A DNA stretch of 64,000 bases from Sporobacter termitidis DSM 10068 (GTDB lineage: Bacteria; Bacillota; Clostridia; Oscillospirales; Oscillospiraceae). Below the pieces are notes generated by a model. The model saw nothing but the letters and a program-made list of their open reading frames with translations. It did no database searches and had not been told where the DNA came from. Below are positions 39,540 to 48,507 of this stretch, in pieces; position 1 is the stretch's first letter; every line of letters starts with the position of its first letter. Made by a program: the position numbers and the translations under genes. The DNA is taken from NCBI RefSeq assembly GCF_900130065.1, contig NZ_FQXV01000008.1, forward strand, positions 1 through 64,000, given 5' to 3'.

Positions 39540-40871
39540 GTGAGAAAAGAAAAGGACGGCCTGGGCGCGATGGAGATCGACGAAAATGCGCTGTATGGCC
39601 TGCAGACGGCGCGGGCGGCGAAGAATTTCGCGCTGGGGTACAGGAGGACAAACCTCCGGCTGATTTACGCTGTTGTGACGGTCAAAAAAGCGGCGGCGCT
39701 CTCTTATTTAAAGCTCGGCGCCGGCAGGGAGGGCGTCTACGAGGCGATACTCAAGGCGTGCGACAGGATTCTGGCCGGGGAAGCGGACGACCAGTTTATC
39801 GTGGACGCGCTGCAGGGCGGCGCGGGGACGTCCACCAACATGAACGTCAACGAGGTGATCGCCAATCTGGCCCTCAGGATATCGGGCGGGGAGCCCGGGG
39901 ATTACGCGCTGCTCCACCCCCTGGACGACGTCAACCGCGGACAGTCCACAAACGACGTCTATCCCACGGCGCTGCGCGTCGCGGCCATCGGGCTGCTGCG
40001 GGACCTGTCCGACGGCTGCGCCAAGCTGCAGACGGCGCTCCAGCTGAAGGAAAATGACTTCGACGGCATCAAGAAGCTCGGTCGGACGGAGCTGATGGAC
40101 GCCGTGCCGATAACGCTGGGCGCGGAGTTCGGGGCGTACGCCCAGGCCATCGCCCGGGACCGCTGGCGGCTTTACAAGGCGGAGGAGCGCCTCCGGCAGG
40201 TCAACCTCGGCGGCACCGCCGTCGGAATGTCGGACAATGCCGAGCGCCTGTACCGCTACGAGGTGATCGAGCAGCTCCGGAGCCTCACGGGCATCGGGCT
40301 GGCCGTCGCCGAGTACCCCATGGACATCACGCAGAACAACGACGTTTTTGTGGAGGTATCCGGGCTGTTGAAGGCCCTGGCGGTGAGCCTCATGAAGATC
40401 GCCAATGACCTCCGCCTTATGAATTCCGGGCCCCACGGGGGCTTTGGCGAGCTCCGGCTGGCCCCCCTGCAGATGGGGAGCACCATCATGCCCGGCAAGG
40501 TGAACCCCGTTATCGCCGAGATGACGATACAGGCCGCCATGAAGGTCATCGCCAATGATACCGCCGTCACCCTGGCGGCCGCCCACGGGGAGTTTGAGCT
40601 GAACGCCTTTTTCCCGCTCATCGCCGACGCACTTTTGGAGAGCCTGTCGCTTCTGGAGCGGACCGTCTTCCTGTTCAGGACCCGGTGCGTGGAGCTGGTC
40701 GAGCCCGACCGGGAGCGGTGCCTGGAGCTCTTGAACGGCTCGTACGCGTTCGCCACGTCGTACACGGGGAAGCTGGGCTACGGCGCCGTTGCCGCCATTA
40801 TCGACAAACACAGGGGCGACCCGGAGAAGATCAGGGCGGCCCTTGAGGCGGCGCTCGGTCACGACCGGTGA
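39540..40871 (+). CDS. Aspartase/fumarase-superfamily lyase
   Basis: 443 residues. The superfamily signature GSTIMPGKVNP is present near residue 320, with TSTNMNVNEVIAN near 100 and NRGQSTNDVYPTA near 130, all as in aspartate ammonia-lyase and class II fumarase. It is a homotetramer that removes ammonia or water from a C4 acid. The two activities cannot be separated safely by eye; aspartase is my first choice because TSTNMNVNEVIAN and QSTNDVYPTA are the class pattern. GTG 39540 has GAGGTGA 8 nt upstream. Codon use returns to high GC here. Confidence 0.82.
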   Translation: MRKEKDGLGAMEIDENALYGLQTARAAKNFALGYRRTNLRLIYAVVTVKKAAALSYLKLGAGREGVYEAILKACDRILAGEADDQFIVDALQGGAGTSTNMNVNEVIANLALRISGGEPGDYALLHPLDDVNRGQSTNDVYPTALRVAAIGLLRDLSDGCAKLQTALQLKENDFDGIKKLGRTELMDAVPITLGAEFGAYAQAIARDRWRLYKAEERLRQVNLGGTAVGMSDNAERLYRYEVIEQLRSLTGIGLAVAEYPMDITQNNDVFVEVSGLLKALAVSLMKIANDLRLMNSGPHGGFGELRLAPLQMGSTIMPGKVNPVIAEMTIQAAMKVIANDTAVTLAAAHGEFELNAFFPLIADALLESLSLLERTVFLFRTRCVELVEPDRERCLELLNGSYAFATSYTGKLGYGAVAAIIDKHRGDPEKIRAALEAALGHDR

Positions 40872-40980
40872 GGCCCTGAGATTTATCAAAACGCTGTGGC
40901 GCCGGGGGCGATACCGTGATATCATCACAGACAGGAGCGGCGCGCTCCTATAATCTGATGGCCAAGGAGGCTGATGCGGA

Positions 40981-41298
40981 ATGGTGGAAGTCAAGGTTAA
41001 TCCCGGAATCTGTGGGCTTTGCTCGACGATCCGGTGCGATTCGGACGACATGCAGGAGGTGACGGTCGACTTCAAGACCGACTGCCCGAACCTGAAGCCG
41101 CTGGAGCAGGAGCTGAAAGAGGTCGACGGGTACGACATCTGCTTTGCGAAATTCGGAGACGGGGAAATTTGCGAGCTGGCCCACAAGTATTGCAAGCACG
41201 CGGCCTGCCCCGTGCCGGCGGCGCTCATCAAAGGCGTCGAGGTCGCCTGCGGTCTTGCCCTGCCGAAGGACGCCGACATCAAGATCGAGAAGAAATAG
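40981..41298 (+). CDS. DUF6951-like cysteine-rich small protein
   Basis: 105 residues with eight cysteines: ICGLCSTIRC at the N-terminus, DCPNLK, then ELAHKYCKHAACPVPAALIKGVEVACGLALPKD, which is the hallmark phrase of the DUF6951 family in Clostridia as I recall it. The cysteines suggest metal or FeS binding; no activity is known. AAGGAGG lies 10 nt before the ATG. It is followed by its own terminator. Confidence 0.7.
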   Translation: MVEVKVNPGICGLCSTIRCDSDDMQEVTVDFKTDCPNLKPLEQELKEVDGYDICFAKFGDGEICELAHKYCKHAACPVPAALIKGVEVACGLALPKDADIKIEKK

Positions 41299-41320
41299 AC
41301 CGTGACATAACAAGCTGAAG

Positions 41321-41354
41321 CACTGTCCTCCCGAGCGAAGGAGGACAGTGTTTT
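41321..41354 (+). terminator. Terminator of the DUF6951 gene
   Basis: CACTGTCCTCC / GGAGGACAGTG, 11-bp stem with an 8-nt loop, then TTTT. Confidence 0.85.
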
Positions 41355-41472
41355 CCTGTGAGGCAGGACGCGCGCCCGGCGATTTGTTCATAATTTGTTA
41401 AAATTTATCGGCGCGCGCCTATGCTATGATGAGAAAAAACATGTTGGAAAGCGGGTTTGGCTGTAACAGGAG

Positions 41473-43194
41473 ATGCGAATTTACGGGAAGTATTTCAATA
41501 AGTACAAGGTCCTTTTCCTGTCCGGGGTGTTGTTTGTCCTGCTTGAGGCGCTGTGCGACCTGATGCAGCCGACGATCATGTCCCGGATCATCGATGACGG
41601 TATCAAAAGCGGGCAGATGTCGGTGATCCTGCATTACGGCCTGACGATGCTGGCCGTCACCGCCGCCGGGGCGTGCTTTGCCGCGCTGCGGAATATTCTG
41701 GCCAGCCGGGTCTCCCAGAATTTTGGGGCGGACCTCCGGGAAGACGTGTTCAAGAAAATCATCGTCTTTTCGGAGAGCAGCGCCGACAAAATCGACAGCG
41801 GGTCGCTCATCACGCGCATGACGAACGACACGAATCAGATCACACAGTTCATCAACGGCATGATGCGCATCTTCGTCAAGGCGCCCGTCACCTGCGTGGG
41901 GAGCATTATCCTGGCGGTGCTCCTGAGCGTCCGGCTGAGTCTCGTGCTGCTGGCGGCGGTGGCCGTCGTAACAGTGCTGATCGTTATCAGCATGCGTCTG
42001 AGCTACAAACGGTTCGCGAAGGTCCAGTACGCCATCGACAAGGTCAACGCCGTCGTTCAGGAGTATCTCCTGGGCGTCCGGCTCGTCAAGGCCTTCGGGC
42101 GGTACGGCGACGAGGAGGAGAAGTTCGGCGCGGCAAACGAGAGCCTGGCGTCAAAGAGCATCGCCTCCCAGCTTGTCATCGCCTGGTTTTCCCCGCTGAT
42201 GTCCCTGACGATCAATATCGGCATCGTGCTGATCCTCTTTTTCGGCAGCGTGTTATTTGCCGGAGGGGGCATCGAGGTGGGCAGGGTCTCGGCATTTTTG
42301 ACGTACATGACGCAGATTCTGGCCTCGCTCATCATGATCACCGCCGTCTTCAACATGTTCGTCCGGACAAAGGCGTCCACCGAGCGGATCGCGGAGGTGC
42401 TGAACAGCGAAGAGGATTTCCCCGGCGGCGGGAGCGGCGCCATCACGGGCCCGGCGGCGCTGGAGTTCAAAAGCGTCACCTTTGCGTATCCCGCCGGCAG
42501 CGGGCTGCCGGCGATCCGGGACCTTTCTTTTGAAATCGGGGCGGGGAAGACGCTGGCGGTCATCGGCCCCACAGGCTCCGGGAAGTCCACGCTGGCGTGG
42601 CTGTGCCTGCACTTTTACGATTTAAACAGCGGCGCGATTTATTTGAACGGCGCGGATATCAAAAACATGGACACAGGGACCCTGCGGGAGAGCGTGGCGC
42701 TGGCGCCGCAGAAGAGCATGCTTTTTTCCGGCACGGTGAGGGATAATATCGCCTGGGGCAAGCCCGGCGCCACAAAAGAGGAGATTATTGAGGCCGCCGC
42801 GGCGGCGCAGGCCGACAGCTTCATCTCCCGCATGCCGGAGGGGTACGAGAGCTTTCTCGGCCAGGCGGGCGTGAACCTCTCGGGCGGGCAGAAGCAGCGC
42901 GTCTCCATCGCCCGGGCGCTGGTCCGGAAAGCGCCGGTTTTGATCCTGGACGACTGCACCAGCGCGTTGGACGCGGTGACGGAGGTCAAGGTGCGGCGCG
43001 GCATCGCCCGGCTGAACGCCGGGACGGTCGTCATTATCACCCAGCGGATCACCACGGCCATGAACGCCGACATGATCCTGGTGCTGGACAACGGCAGGCG
43101 CGTGGGCTTCGGCAGCCACAGGGAGCTGCTGGCGTCGTGCCGGATTTATAAGGAAATATTTGATTCGCAGATCGGCGAAGAGTTTATGAGGTAG
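41473..43194 (+). CDS. ABC exporter half-transporter, degenerate ATPase subunit
   Basis: 573 residues: six membrane helices (~1-300), then a nucleotide-binding domain with Walker A GPTGSGKST, signature LSGGQKQR, and Walker B LILDD. The catalytic Glu after Walker B is Asp, and the switch His is Gln (IITQRITT). Its partner, 5 bp downstream, keeps both but has a weak signature (LSLGQ). This is the pattern of heterodimeric exporters with one degenerate ATP site. The substrate, a drug, lipid or peptide, is not visible. GGAG directly abuts ATG 41473; initiation at the ATT six bases later is conceivable. Confidence 0.88.
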   Translation: MRIYGKYFNKYKVLFLSGVLFVLLEALCDLMQPTIMSRIIDDGIKSGQMSVILHYGLTMLAVTAAGACFAALRNILASRVSQNFGADLREDVFKKIIVFSESSADKIDSGSLITRMTNDTNQITQFINGMMRIFVKAPVTCVGSIILAVLLSVRLSLVLLAAVAVVTVLIVISMRLSYKRFAKVQYAIDKVNAVVQEYLLGVRLVKAFGRYGDEEEKFGAANESLASKSIASQLVIAWFSPLMSLTINIGIVLILFFGSVLFAGGGIEVGRVSAFLTYMTQILASLIMITAVFNMFVRTKASTERIAEVLNSEEDFPGGGSGAITGPAALEFKSVTFAYPAGSGLPAIRDLSFEIGAGKTLAVIGPTGSGKSTLAWLCLHFYDLNSGAIYLNGADIKNMDTGTLRESVALAPQKSMLFSGTVRDNIAWGKPGATKEEIIEAAAAAQADSFISRMPEGYESFLGQAGVNLSGGQKQRVSIARALVRKAPVLILDDCTSALDAVTEVKVRRGIARLNAGTVVIITQRITTAMNADMILVLDNGRRVGFGSHRELLASCRIYKEIFDSQIGEEFMR

Positions 43195-43199
43195 GACGT

Positions 43200-45050
43200 A
43201 TGGCGGAGATCAACAAAAGCTATGAAAAAATGCCCGGCCTCGGCCGGGCGCTTGGCGGCAGCCACCAGCGCTTTCGGCCCCATCAGAAGCCGAGAAACAC
43301 CAAAGGCACCATCCGGCGGCTGTTGACGATGCTGCTCCAGTGGCGCGGGACGATGCTGGCCGCCGTCCTGCTGACGACGCTGTCCTCCGCCGTGTCCATC
43401 ACGCTGCCGCTCCTGATCGGCCGGGCGGTCAACACCTTCAACATCGCGGCGGGGACGGTGGATACGGCGGGCCTGACGACCATCCTCCTGGTGATCGCCG
43501 CCTGTTACCTGACGGCCTGGGCCACCGACACCACAAACGGCGTCGTCATGGCCAAGGTCACGCAAAAGCTTGTAAAGGCCATCCGCACGCAGCTTTTTGC
43601 CAAGCTGCAGAAGATCCCCCTGGGCTTTTTTGACACCCGCGCCCACGGCGACACCATGAGCCGCCTGACAAACGACGTGGACAACATTTCCCAAACGGTG
43701 TCCCAGGCGACGACGCAGCTCGTGTCAAGCTGCCTGACCATCACGGGCACGCTCGTCATCATGCTGACGCTGAGCCCTGTGATGACCTGCGTGGCGCTCG
43801 TGTCCATTCCGCTGTTTTTGCTGCTCACCCGGACCATCTCCAAGCGCAGCAGCGGTCTGTTTCTGGAGCAGCAGCGCAAGCTGGGCGCTCTGGGCGGCAT
43901 CATTGAGGAAAACATCGTCGGGCTTAAAATGGTCAAGGCGTTCAACCGGCAGAAGAACGTGACGGCGGAGTTTGCCCGCGTCAACGCCGAGCTGCGGAGC
44001 TGCTCCGCCAAGGCGCAGACCTGGGCGGGCTTCCTGATGCCGTTTATGAACGTCATCAACAACCTCAGCTTCGGGCTCATCGCCACGGCGGGCGGTGTCC
44101 TGTCGGTCCGGGGCATGCTGTCCGTAGGGCTTGTAGTGAGCTTTCTGACCTACTCCAGGCAGTTTGGCATGCCGCTCAACAGTATCGCCGGCATGTTTGC
44201 CAACATCCAGTCGGCCCTGGCCGGCGCCGAGCGCGTTTTTGAGCTATTGGACGAGGCGGAGGAGGCGGCCGACCGGGAAGACGTCCGCGAGATAACCGAC
44301 GTCAAGGGTAAGGTGGAGTTTAAGGACGTGACGTTTTCCTACATCCCGGGCAGCCCCGTTTTAAAGGATGTCAGCTTTACGGTGAACCCCGGCGAGGTCG
44401 TCGCGCTGGTGGGAGAGACGGGCGCGGGGAAGACGACGATCGTCAACCTTCTCACGCGCTTTTACGAGCTGGACGGCGGGAGGATTCTGATCGACGATAC
44501 GGACATCCTGGATATTTCGAGGGAAACGCTCCGGGGCTGCTTTTCCGTGGTGCTGCAGGAGACCTTTCTCTTTACCGGCACCATCGCGGACAATATCCGG
44601 TATTCAAGGCCCACGGCCACCGATGAGGAGGTCAGGGCGGCCGCAGGGCTGGCCCACGCCGACGACTTCATCTCGCGCCTGCCGGGCGGTTATGAGACCA
44701 TCGTTACCGGCAGCGCCGATAACCTGAGCCTCGGCCAGCGCCAGCTCATCGCCATCGCCCGGGCGATCCTTGCCGAAGCCCCGATCCTGATCCTGGACGA
44801 GGCCACCAGCAGCGTAGACACCAAGACGGAGAAGGAGATACAGCAGGCGCTGCTGACGCTGATGAAAAGCCATACCAGCTTTTTGATCGCCCACAGGCTG
44901 TCCACCATCCGCGACGCCGACAGGATCATGGTCATCGGCGGCGGCGAGATTTTGGAGAGCGGCACCCACAACGCGCTCATGGCGAACAAAGGCGCGTATT
45001 ACGAGATGGTGATGAGCCAGCTCGGCATGGGCGGCGGCATCGGCGCGTAA
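43200..45050 (+). CDS. ABC exporter half-transporter, catalytic subunit
   Basis: 616 residues: a ~40-residue basic N-terminal extension, six membrane helices, and a nucleotide-binding domain with Walker A GETGAGKTT, Q loop VLQETFLF, signature LSLGQRQL, Walker B LILDEATSSVD and switch His in IAHRLST. It supplies the intact Walker B Glu to the pair. GAGGTAGG precedes the ATG, which is 5 bp after the first subunit's stop. A strong terminator follows. Confidence 0.9.
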   Translation: MAEINKSYEKMPGLGRALGGSHQRFRPHQKPRNTKGTIRRLLTMLLQWRGTMLAAVLLTTLSSAVSITLPLLIGRAVNTFNIAAGTVDTAGLTTILLVIAACYLTAWATDTTNGVVMAKVTQKLVKAIRTQLFAKLQKIPLGFFDTRAHGDTMSRLTNDVDNISQTVSQATTQLVSSCLTITGTLVIMLTLSPVMTCVALVSIPLFLLLTRTISKRSSGLFLEQQRKLGALGGIIEENIVGLKMVKAFNRQKNVTAEFARVNAELRSCSAKAQTWAGFLMPFMNVINNLSFGLIATAGGVLSVRGMLSVGLVVSFLTYSRQFGMPLNSIAGMFANIQSALAGAERVFELLDEAEEAADREDVREITDVKGKVEFKDVTFSYIPGSPVLKDVSFTVNPGEVVALVGETGAGKTTIVNLLTRFYELDGGRILIDDTDILDISRETLRGCFSVVLQETFLFTGTIADNIRYSRPTATDEEVRAAAGLAHADDFISRLPGGYETIVTGSADNLSLGQRQLIAIARAILAEAPILILDEATSSVDTKTEKEIQQALLTLMKSHTSFLIAHRLSTIRDADRIMVIGGGEILESGTHNALMANKGAYYEMVMSQLGMGGGIGA

Positions 45051-45099
45051 GGCGTAAGCGCCGCTGCGCCGCCCAAAATAATGAAACGGTTGTCATAAA

Positions 45100-45142
45100 G
45101 ACGGCCTGTAAAGCGTTTGCTTTACAGGCCGTCATAATTTTT
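45100..45142 (+). terminator. Terminator of the ABC operon
   Basis: GACGGCCTGTAAAG / CTTTACAGGCCGTC, perfect 14-bp stem, then ATAATTTTT. Confidence 0.9.
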
Positions 45143-45432
45143 CGGGTCGATATGCCATTTTCAGATGCTACTCGGATGCTACAAAGTGTAGTTAAATAGA
45201 GCTCAAGTTTCTACAATTTGAGCATTTATTGTTATCTTGAATAAAATTATAATAAGGTTATTACAAAAGTTTTAACGAAAACGCAAACTACCATGATGTT
45301 CGACATTTTTCACGTCTTTCCGCCATCATGGTCATCATGGTCGACACAACCAAGCGGACGCGTTTACTATAAATCCGTCCGCGTGATTTAAGCGTATAAT
45401 GGGCTGTCCGCCGAGCTGTCGGCGAAACGGTA

Positions 45433-45479
45433 TGACTATTACAATAGTCAGCTTCAAGATGAAGACTACCACAGTAGTC
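45433..45479. promoter_or_regulatory. Paired operators upstream of the solute-binding lipoprotein
   Basis: TGACTATTACAATAGTCA (45433-45450) and GACTACCACAGTAGTC (45464-45479) are two palindromes sharing GACTA-N6-TAGTC, with centres 30 bp apart, about three helical turns. A promoter-like TTGTAA...TATATT lies downstream near 45500-45530. The cognate regulator is not known. The rest of 45143-45584 holds a CATCATGG inverted repeat (45291-45338) and no gene. Confidence 0.7.
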
Positions 45480-45584
45480 AACTCTTGTCAAGCCGGTTTT
45501 GTAATTTATTTGCCGTATATTATATTTTTTCGTTTTACAGGCGTTAGTAACCCGGGAGGGTTCATATAAAAAGGAGGTTAATTC

Positions 45585-46844
45585 ATGAAAAAAGTAATGG
45601 CAATCGTCCTTGCGCTTATGCTTGCTGCCTCGCTCTTCGCCTGCGGCAGTCCGGGCGCCTCGACGACATCCCCGAGTGCGTCCGCGAGCGCCTCGCCGAG
45701 CGGATCAGCTCCGGCAACGACGCCCAGCGCAACCCCAGGCGCCAGCGGATCGACCGAAGTGGGCTATTATGATCCCAGCTATGATTACAGCAAGAACAAG
45801 AACTACAAGGTCGCTTACGTCATGGCCAGCACCAGCGTTCTGTACGATCAGTTCAGCAAGGCCTTCAAGGCTTGGTCGGACCGCGCCAATGTGACGTACA
45901 ACGACTTCAGCTGCAACAGCGATAACGACCTGTTCATCACCACCATCCAGACATATGCCGACCAGGGCTATGACGGACTGCTGATCGACCCCGATTCCAC
46001 CATTTATCCGCGCGCCGTTGAGCTTTGCAACGAGCTCAAGATCCCGTGGATGGGCTGCATGTCCCCCGCCCTCGACGACAACGGCAAAATGGCGCACCCC
46101 TACATCGGCTTCGACAACTATCAGGCCGGCGTCGCGATGTCAACCTACAACACCGAGTATGCCAAGAAGACCTGGCCGGATGCCAAGCCCAGCGAAATCG
46201 GCGCCATCTTCATTGGCTACTCCGTCGTTCCGGTGCTTGCCGAGAGAGAAAAGGGCTATACGGACGTCTTCTTCAAAGAGTTCCCGGATTCCGCGAAGAA
46301 CTACTACTTCTGCGACGGCTCCGTCACGGGCCTGATGAACGCCCAGGTTGGTTACGACTTGGTGTCGGCGACCGTGTCCGCCCATGCAGACATCAAGTAC
46401 TGGCTGATCAGCGGCTTCTTTGACGACTATACCGACGGCGCCGCCCGCGCGATCGACGCTGCCGGCAAGACGGCAACCACCGTGTGCTCCACTTTCGGCG
46501 GTTCGGGCCTCATCAACCAGTGGGATGCCGGCGAAACAGGCAGCGCTTGGAGAGCGGCCATCTACACCGACCAGAGGCTGTATGCCGAGCCCATCTTCTT
46601 CGGCCTGTACGCGCTGATGTCCGGCCAGGCGACCCCGGAAACGCTGTGGCCTGAATGGGTCAACCATAAGAACGGCGATACATACGCCTCCGTCCTGCTT
46701 CCCACCGTTGTCATCACGCAGGATATGTATCAGCAGTATCTGATGTGGGTGCAGGAATACACCGGCATCAAACAGAACGATTACGACGTGGCGCCCGGCA
46801 ACTACACCTCGAAGGTCGACGTTCCGGATTCCTACAAGGCTTAA
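45585..46844 (+). CDS. Orphan solute-binding lipoprotein (sugar-type periplasmic binding fold)
   Basis: 419 residues. A signal peptide ends in the lipobox LFAC at residue ~20 and is followed by a Ser/Thr/Ala/Pro linker to ~55. The body has the type 1 periplasmic binding fold (NYKVAYVMASTSVLYDQFSKAFK; DQGYDGLLIDPDS; GAIFIGYSVVPVLAEREKGY), as in ribose- and galactose-binding proteins. No permease or ATPase gene is next to it, so it may share a distant transporter or act as a sensor. Strong AAGGAGG ribosome site; flanked by paired operators and a strong terminator. Confidence 0.85.
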   Translation: MKKVMAIVLALMLAASLFACGSPGASTTSPSASASASPSGSAPATTPSATPGASGSTEVGYYDPSYDYSKNKNYKVAYVMASTSVLYDQFSKAFKAWSDRANVTYNDFSCNSDNDLFITTIQTYADQGYDGLLIDPDSTIYPRAVELCNELKIPWMGCMSPALDDNGKMAHPYIGFDNYQAGVAMSTYNTEYAKKTWPDAKPSEIGAIFIGYSVVPVLAEREKGYTDVFFKEFPDSAKNYYFCDGSVTGLMNAQVGYDLVSATVSAHADIKYWLISGFFDDYTDGAARAIDAAGKTATTVCSTFGGSGLINQWDAGETGSAWRAAIYTDQRLYAEPIFFGLYALMSGQATPETLWPEWVNHKNGDTYASVLLPTVVITQDMYQQYLMWVQEYTGIKQNDYDVAPGNYTSKVDVPDSYKA

Positions 46845-46856
46845 ATTCAGCAATAT

Positions 46857-46893
46857 AAAGGGCCCGCTGTGCTTCGGCACAGCGGGCCCTTTT
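46857..46893 (+). terminator. UUCG-loop terminator
   Basis: GGGCCCGCTGTGC - TTCG - GCACAGCGGGCCC, perfect stem, then TTTT. Ends the lipoprotein transcript. Confidence 0.93.
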
Positions 46894-46895
46894 AT

Positions 46896-46930
46896 GCTGT
46901 CGATAAAGCCCTTGGGGCTTTATCGACAGC
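46896..46930. repeat. Perfect inverted repeat GCTGTCGATAAAGCCC
   Basis: 16-bp arms with a TTG loop between convergent genes; a sister copy is at 13332-13362. Confidence 0.75.
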
Positions 46931-46932
46931 AT

Positions 46933-48450
46933 TTATACCGGTTTTGTTTTGTCCAGGTAGCGGAAGGACAGCTCGACGTAAAGAATTTCGTCCTGGTTGT
47001 TCAGGTCCACCTTTGTGAGCTCGGCGATGCGCTCGATGCGCTTGATGAGCGTCGTCCTGTGGATATACAGGTCTTCCGCCGCGTGGGTATAGCTGAATTT
47101 CCGGCTGAAGAACGTGCGGAGCGTTTTATAGTATTCCGTATTGTTTTCCCTGTCGTACGCGATCAGCTGGAGCAGGACCCTGCTGCAGATCTGCTCCGGG
47201 GAAAAGGCCGCCGTGCCGTAGCTCAGCCAGCAGGGGAGGGCGTAGTCGTCAAAGCAGTAATACCAGCACATGGGATCGCATTCCCGGCCGAGCGTGACGG
47301 CCAGCTCCGTCTGCCTGTAATAGGCCGGCAGATGATTCAGCCCCGTAAACGCGCGGCTGATGCCCGCCAGCATGAGCCCGTCGCGGAGGAAATACGCCAG
47401 GTCCTGCATGAAGTCCCGGCTGCTTTTCGCGGAAAAGACGGTCCTGTTCAGCAGGACGACCACATAATTGTCGTTTTCCACGGCGCAGACGCCCGGCCAT
47501 TGCCGCTCCATCATCGGGATCAGGTAGTTGGCGTGCAGCTGCCATTCGTGCCGGAACTCGGGCTGGAGCCTGATGAGGGCATACTCGTCAAAATACGCCC
47601 AGCCGTTTTCGTTCAGCCGGTATTCGGTGTATTCCCGTTCAGGCGGGGCGCCGCGCAGACAGCTGAGCAAAATCTCCCTGAGGGACGAGAGGGATTCCTT
47701 GGGCCGCAGGAAGGACCCGTATTTCCGGAGCATGGCCTCGATTTTCTGCGCCAGAATGCGGAACAGGTAGGTGCAGGCGCTCTTTGACAGGCTGCTTTTG
47801 AAATACAGCGTCAGCCGCCCCAGATATCTGTTTTCCTTTTTGTAGTTATAGGACAGAAAAAGCTCGCCGCCGATGTTGAATTCAAACACGTCGTTGTTGT
47901 ACAGGCCCTTGTTGAACAAAGGGTCGGAGATCAGCTCGCTCATGATGGAGGTAGAGACCTTGTTTTCGTCCACGTCGTCCCTGAAATAGCCGCCGCGGTT
48001 GTCGGAAAAGGCGATGATGGTAAAATCGTCGTCGACGATGGAGATCGGGCAGCGGAGGAATTTTGTGGCGCAGTCGATGAGCTCGGCGTATCCCTTGTCC
48101 GTCTCGACGATCTCCGTCATTTCGCTTTCCCAGGCGTCGTAGTAGTCAAAGGTCTCCTGGAGGCGGTTGAACAGCGCGTCCGCCGGCACCGAGGCCGGCA
48201 CGGCGAGCACCTCGATATTCCCGGCCGAAAAATCCGGCGGCAGGCTCCCGAGCGCGATGAATACGGTGCCGTCCGGCGCCTCCCGCGGCAGCTCCCGGGC
48301 CGGCACGATAATAAGATGATCCGACAATTGAGCGCCCTCCGCGTAAAACATCGGCCTTCCCGCCGGCGTATCCCGGTTGCCGGACACGGCGTATCTGATA
48401 TCAAAGTACTCCGAGAGTACGTTAAATATCAGTTCAGTTGTCAGCTTCAT
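46933..48450 (-). CDS. PucR/CdaR-type transcriptional regulator
   Basis: 505 residues. The C-terminus has the PucR helix-turn-helix: FFSRKFSYTHAAEDLYIHRTTLIKRIERIAELTKVDL near residue 450. The N-terminal ~170 residues look like a ligand or purine-catabolism sensor domain and the middle is a GGDEF-like fold as in CdaR. It stands 57 bp behind the ene-reductase gene on the same strand, so it likely controls that operon in response to the reductase's substrate. It is convergent with the lipoprotein gene and could also bind its operators (inference). Confidence 0.82.
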   Translation of the reverse strand: MKLTTELIFNVLSEYFDIRYAVSGNRDTPAGRPMFYAEGAQLSDHLIIVPARELPREAPDGTVFIALGSLPPDFSAGNIEVLAVPASVPADALFNRLQETFDYYDAWESEMTEIVETDKGYAELIDCATKFLRCPISIVDDDFTIIAFSDNRGGYFRDDVDENKVSTSIMSELISDPLFNKGLYNNDVFEFNIGGELFLSYNYKKENRYLGRLTLYFKSSLSKSACTYLFRILAQKIEAMLRKYGSFLRPKESLSSLREILLSCLRGAPPEREYTEYRLNENGWAYFDEYALIRLQPEFRHEWQLHANYLIPMMERQWPGVCAVENDNYVVVLLNRTVFSAKSSRDFMQDLAYFLRDGLMLAGISRAFTGLNHLPAYYRQTELAVTLGRECDPMCWYYCFDDYALPCWLSYGTAAFSPEQICSRVLLQLIAYDRENNTEYYKTLRTFFSRKFSYTHAAEDLYIHRTTLIKRIERIAELTKVDLNNQDEILYVELSFRYLDKTKPV

Positions 48451-48507
48451 CGAACCACTTCTCTCCGTACTGAATTCGGGGTCTTATGCCCGCTGCCGCT
48501 GTATGTA

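Noticed and set aside
39540-40871. Firm call as fumarase or as aspartase
   Set aside because: The visible signatures are shared by the superfamily; I give aspartase only as first choice.
45288-45491. 67-codon minus-strand frame in the lipoprotein upstream region
   Set aside because: It runs through the paired palindromes and lacks a ribosome site; the palindromes explain the region better.
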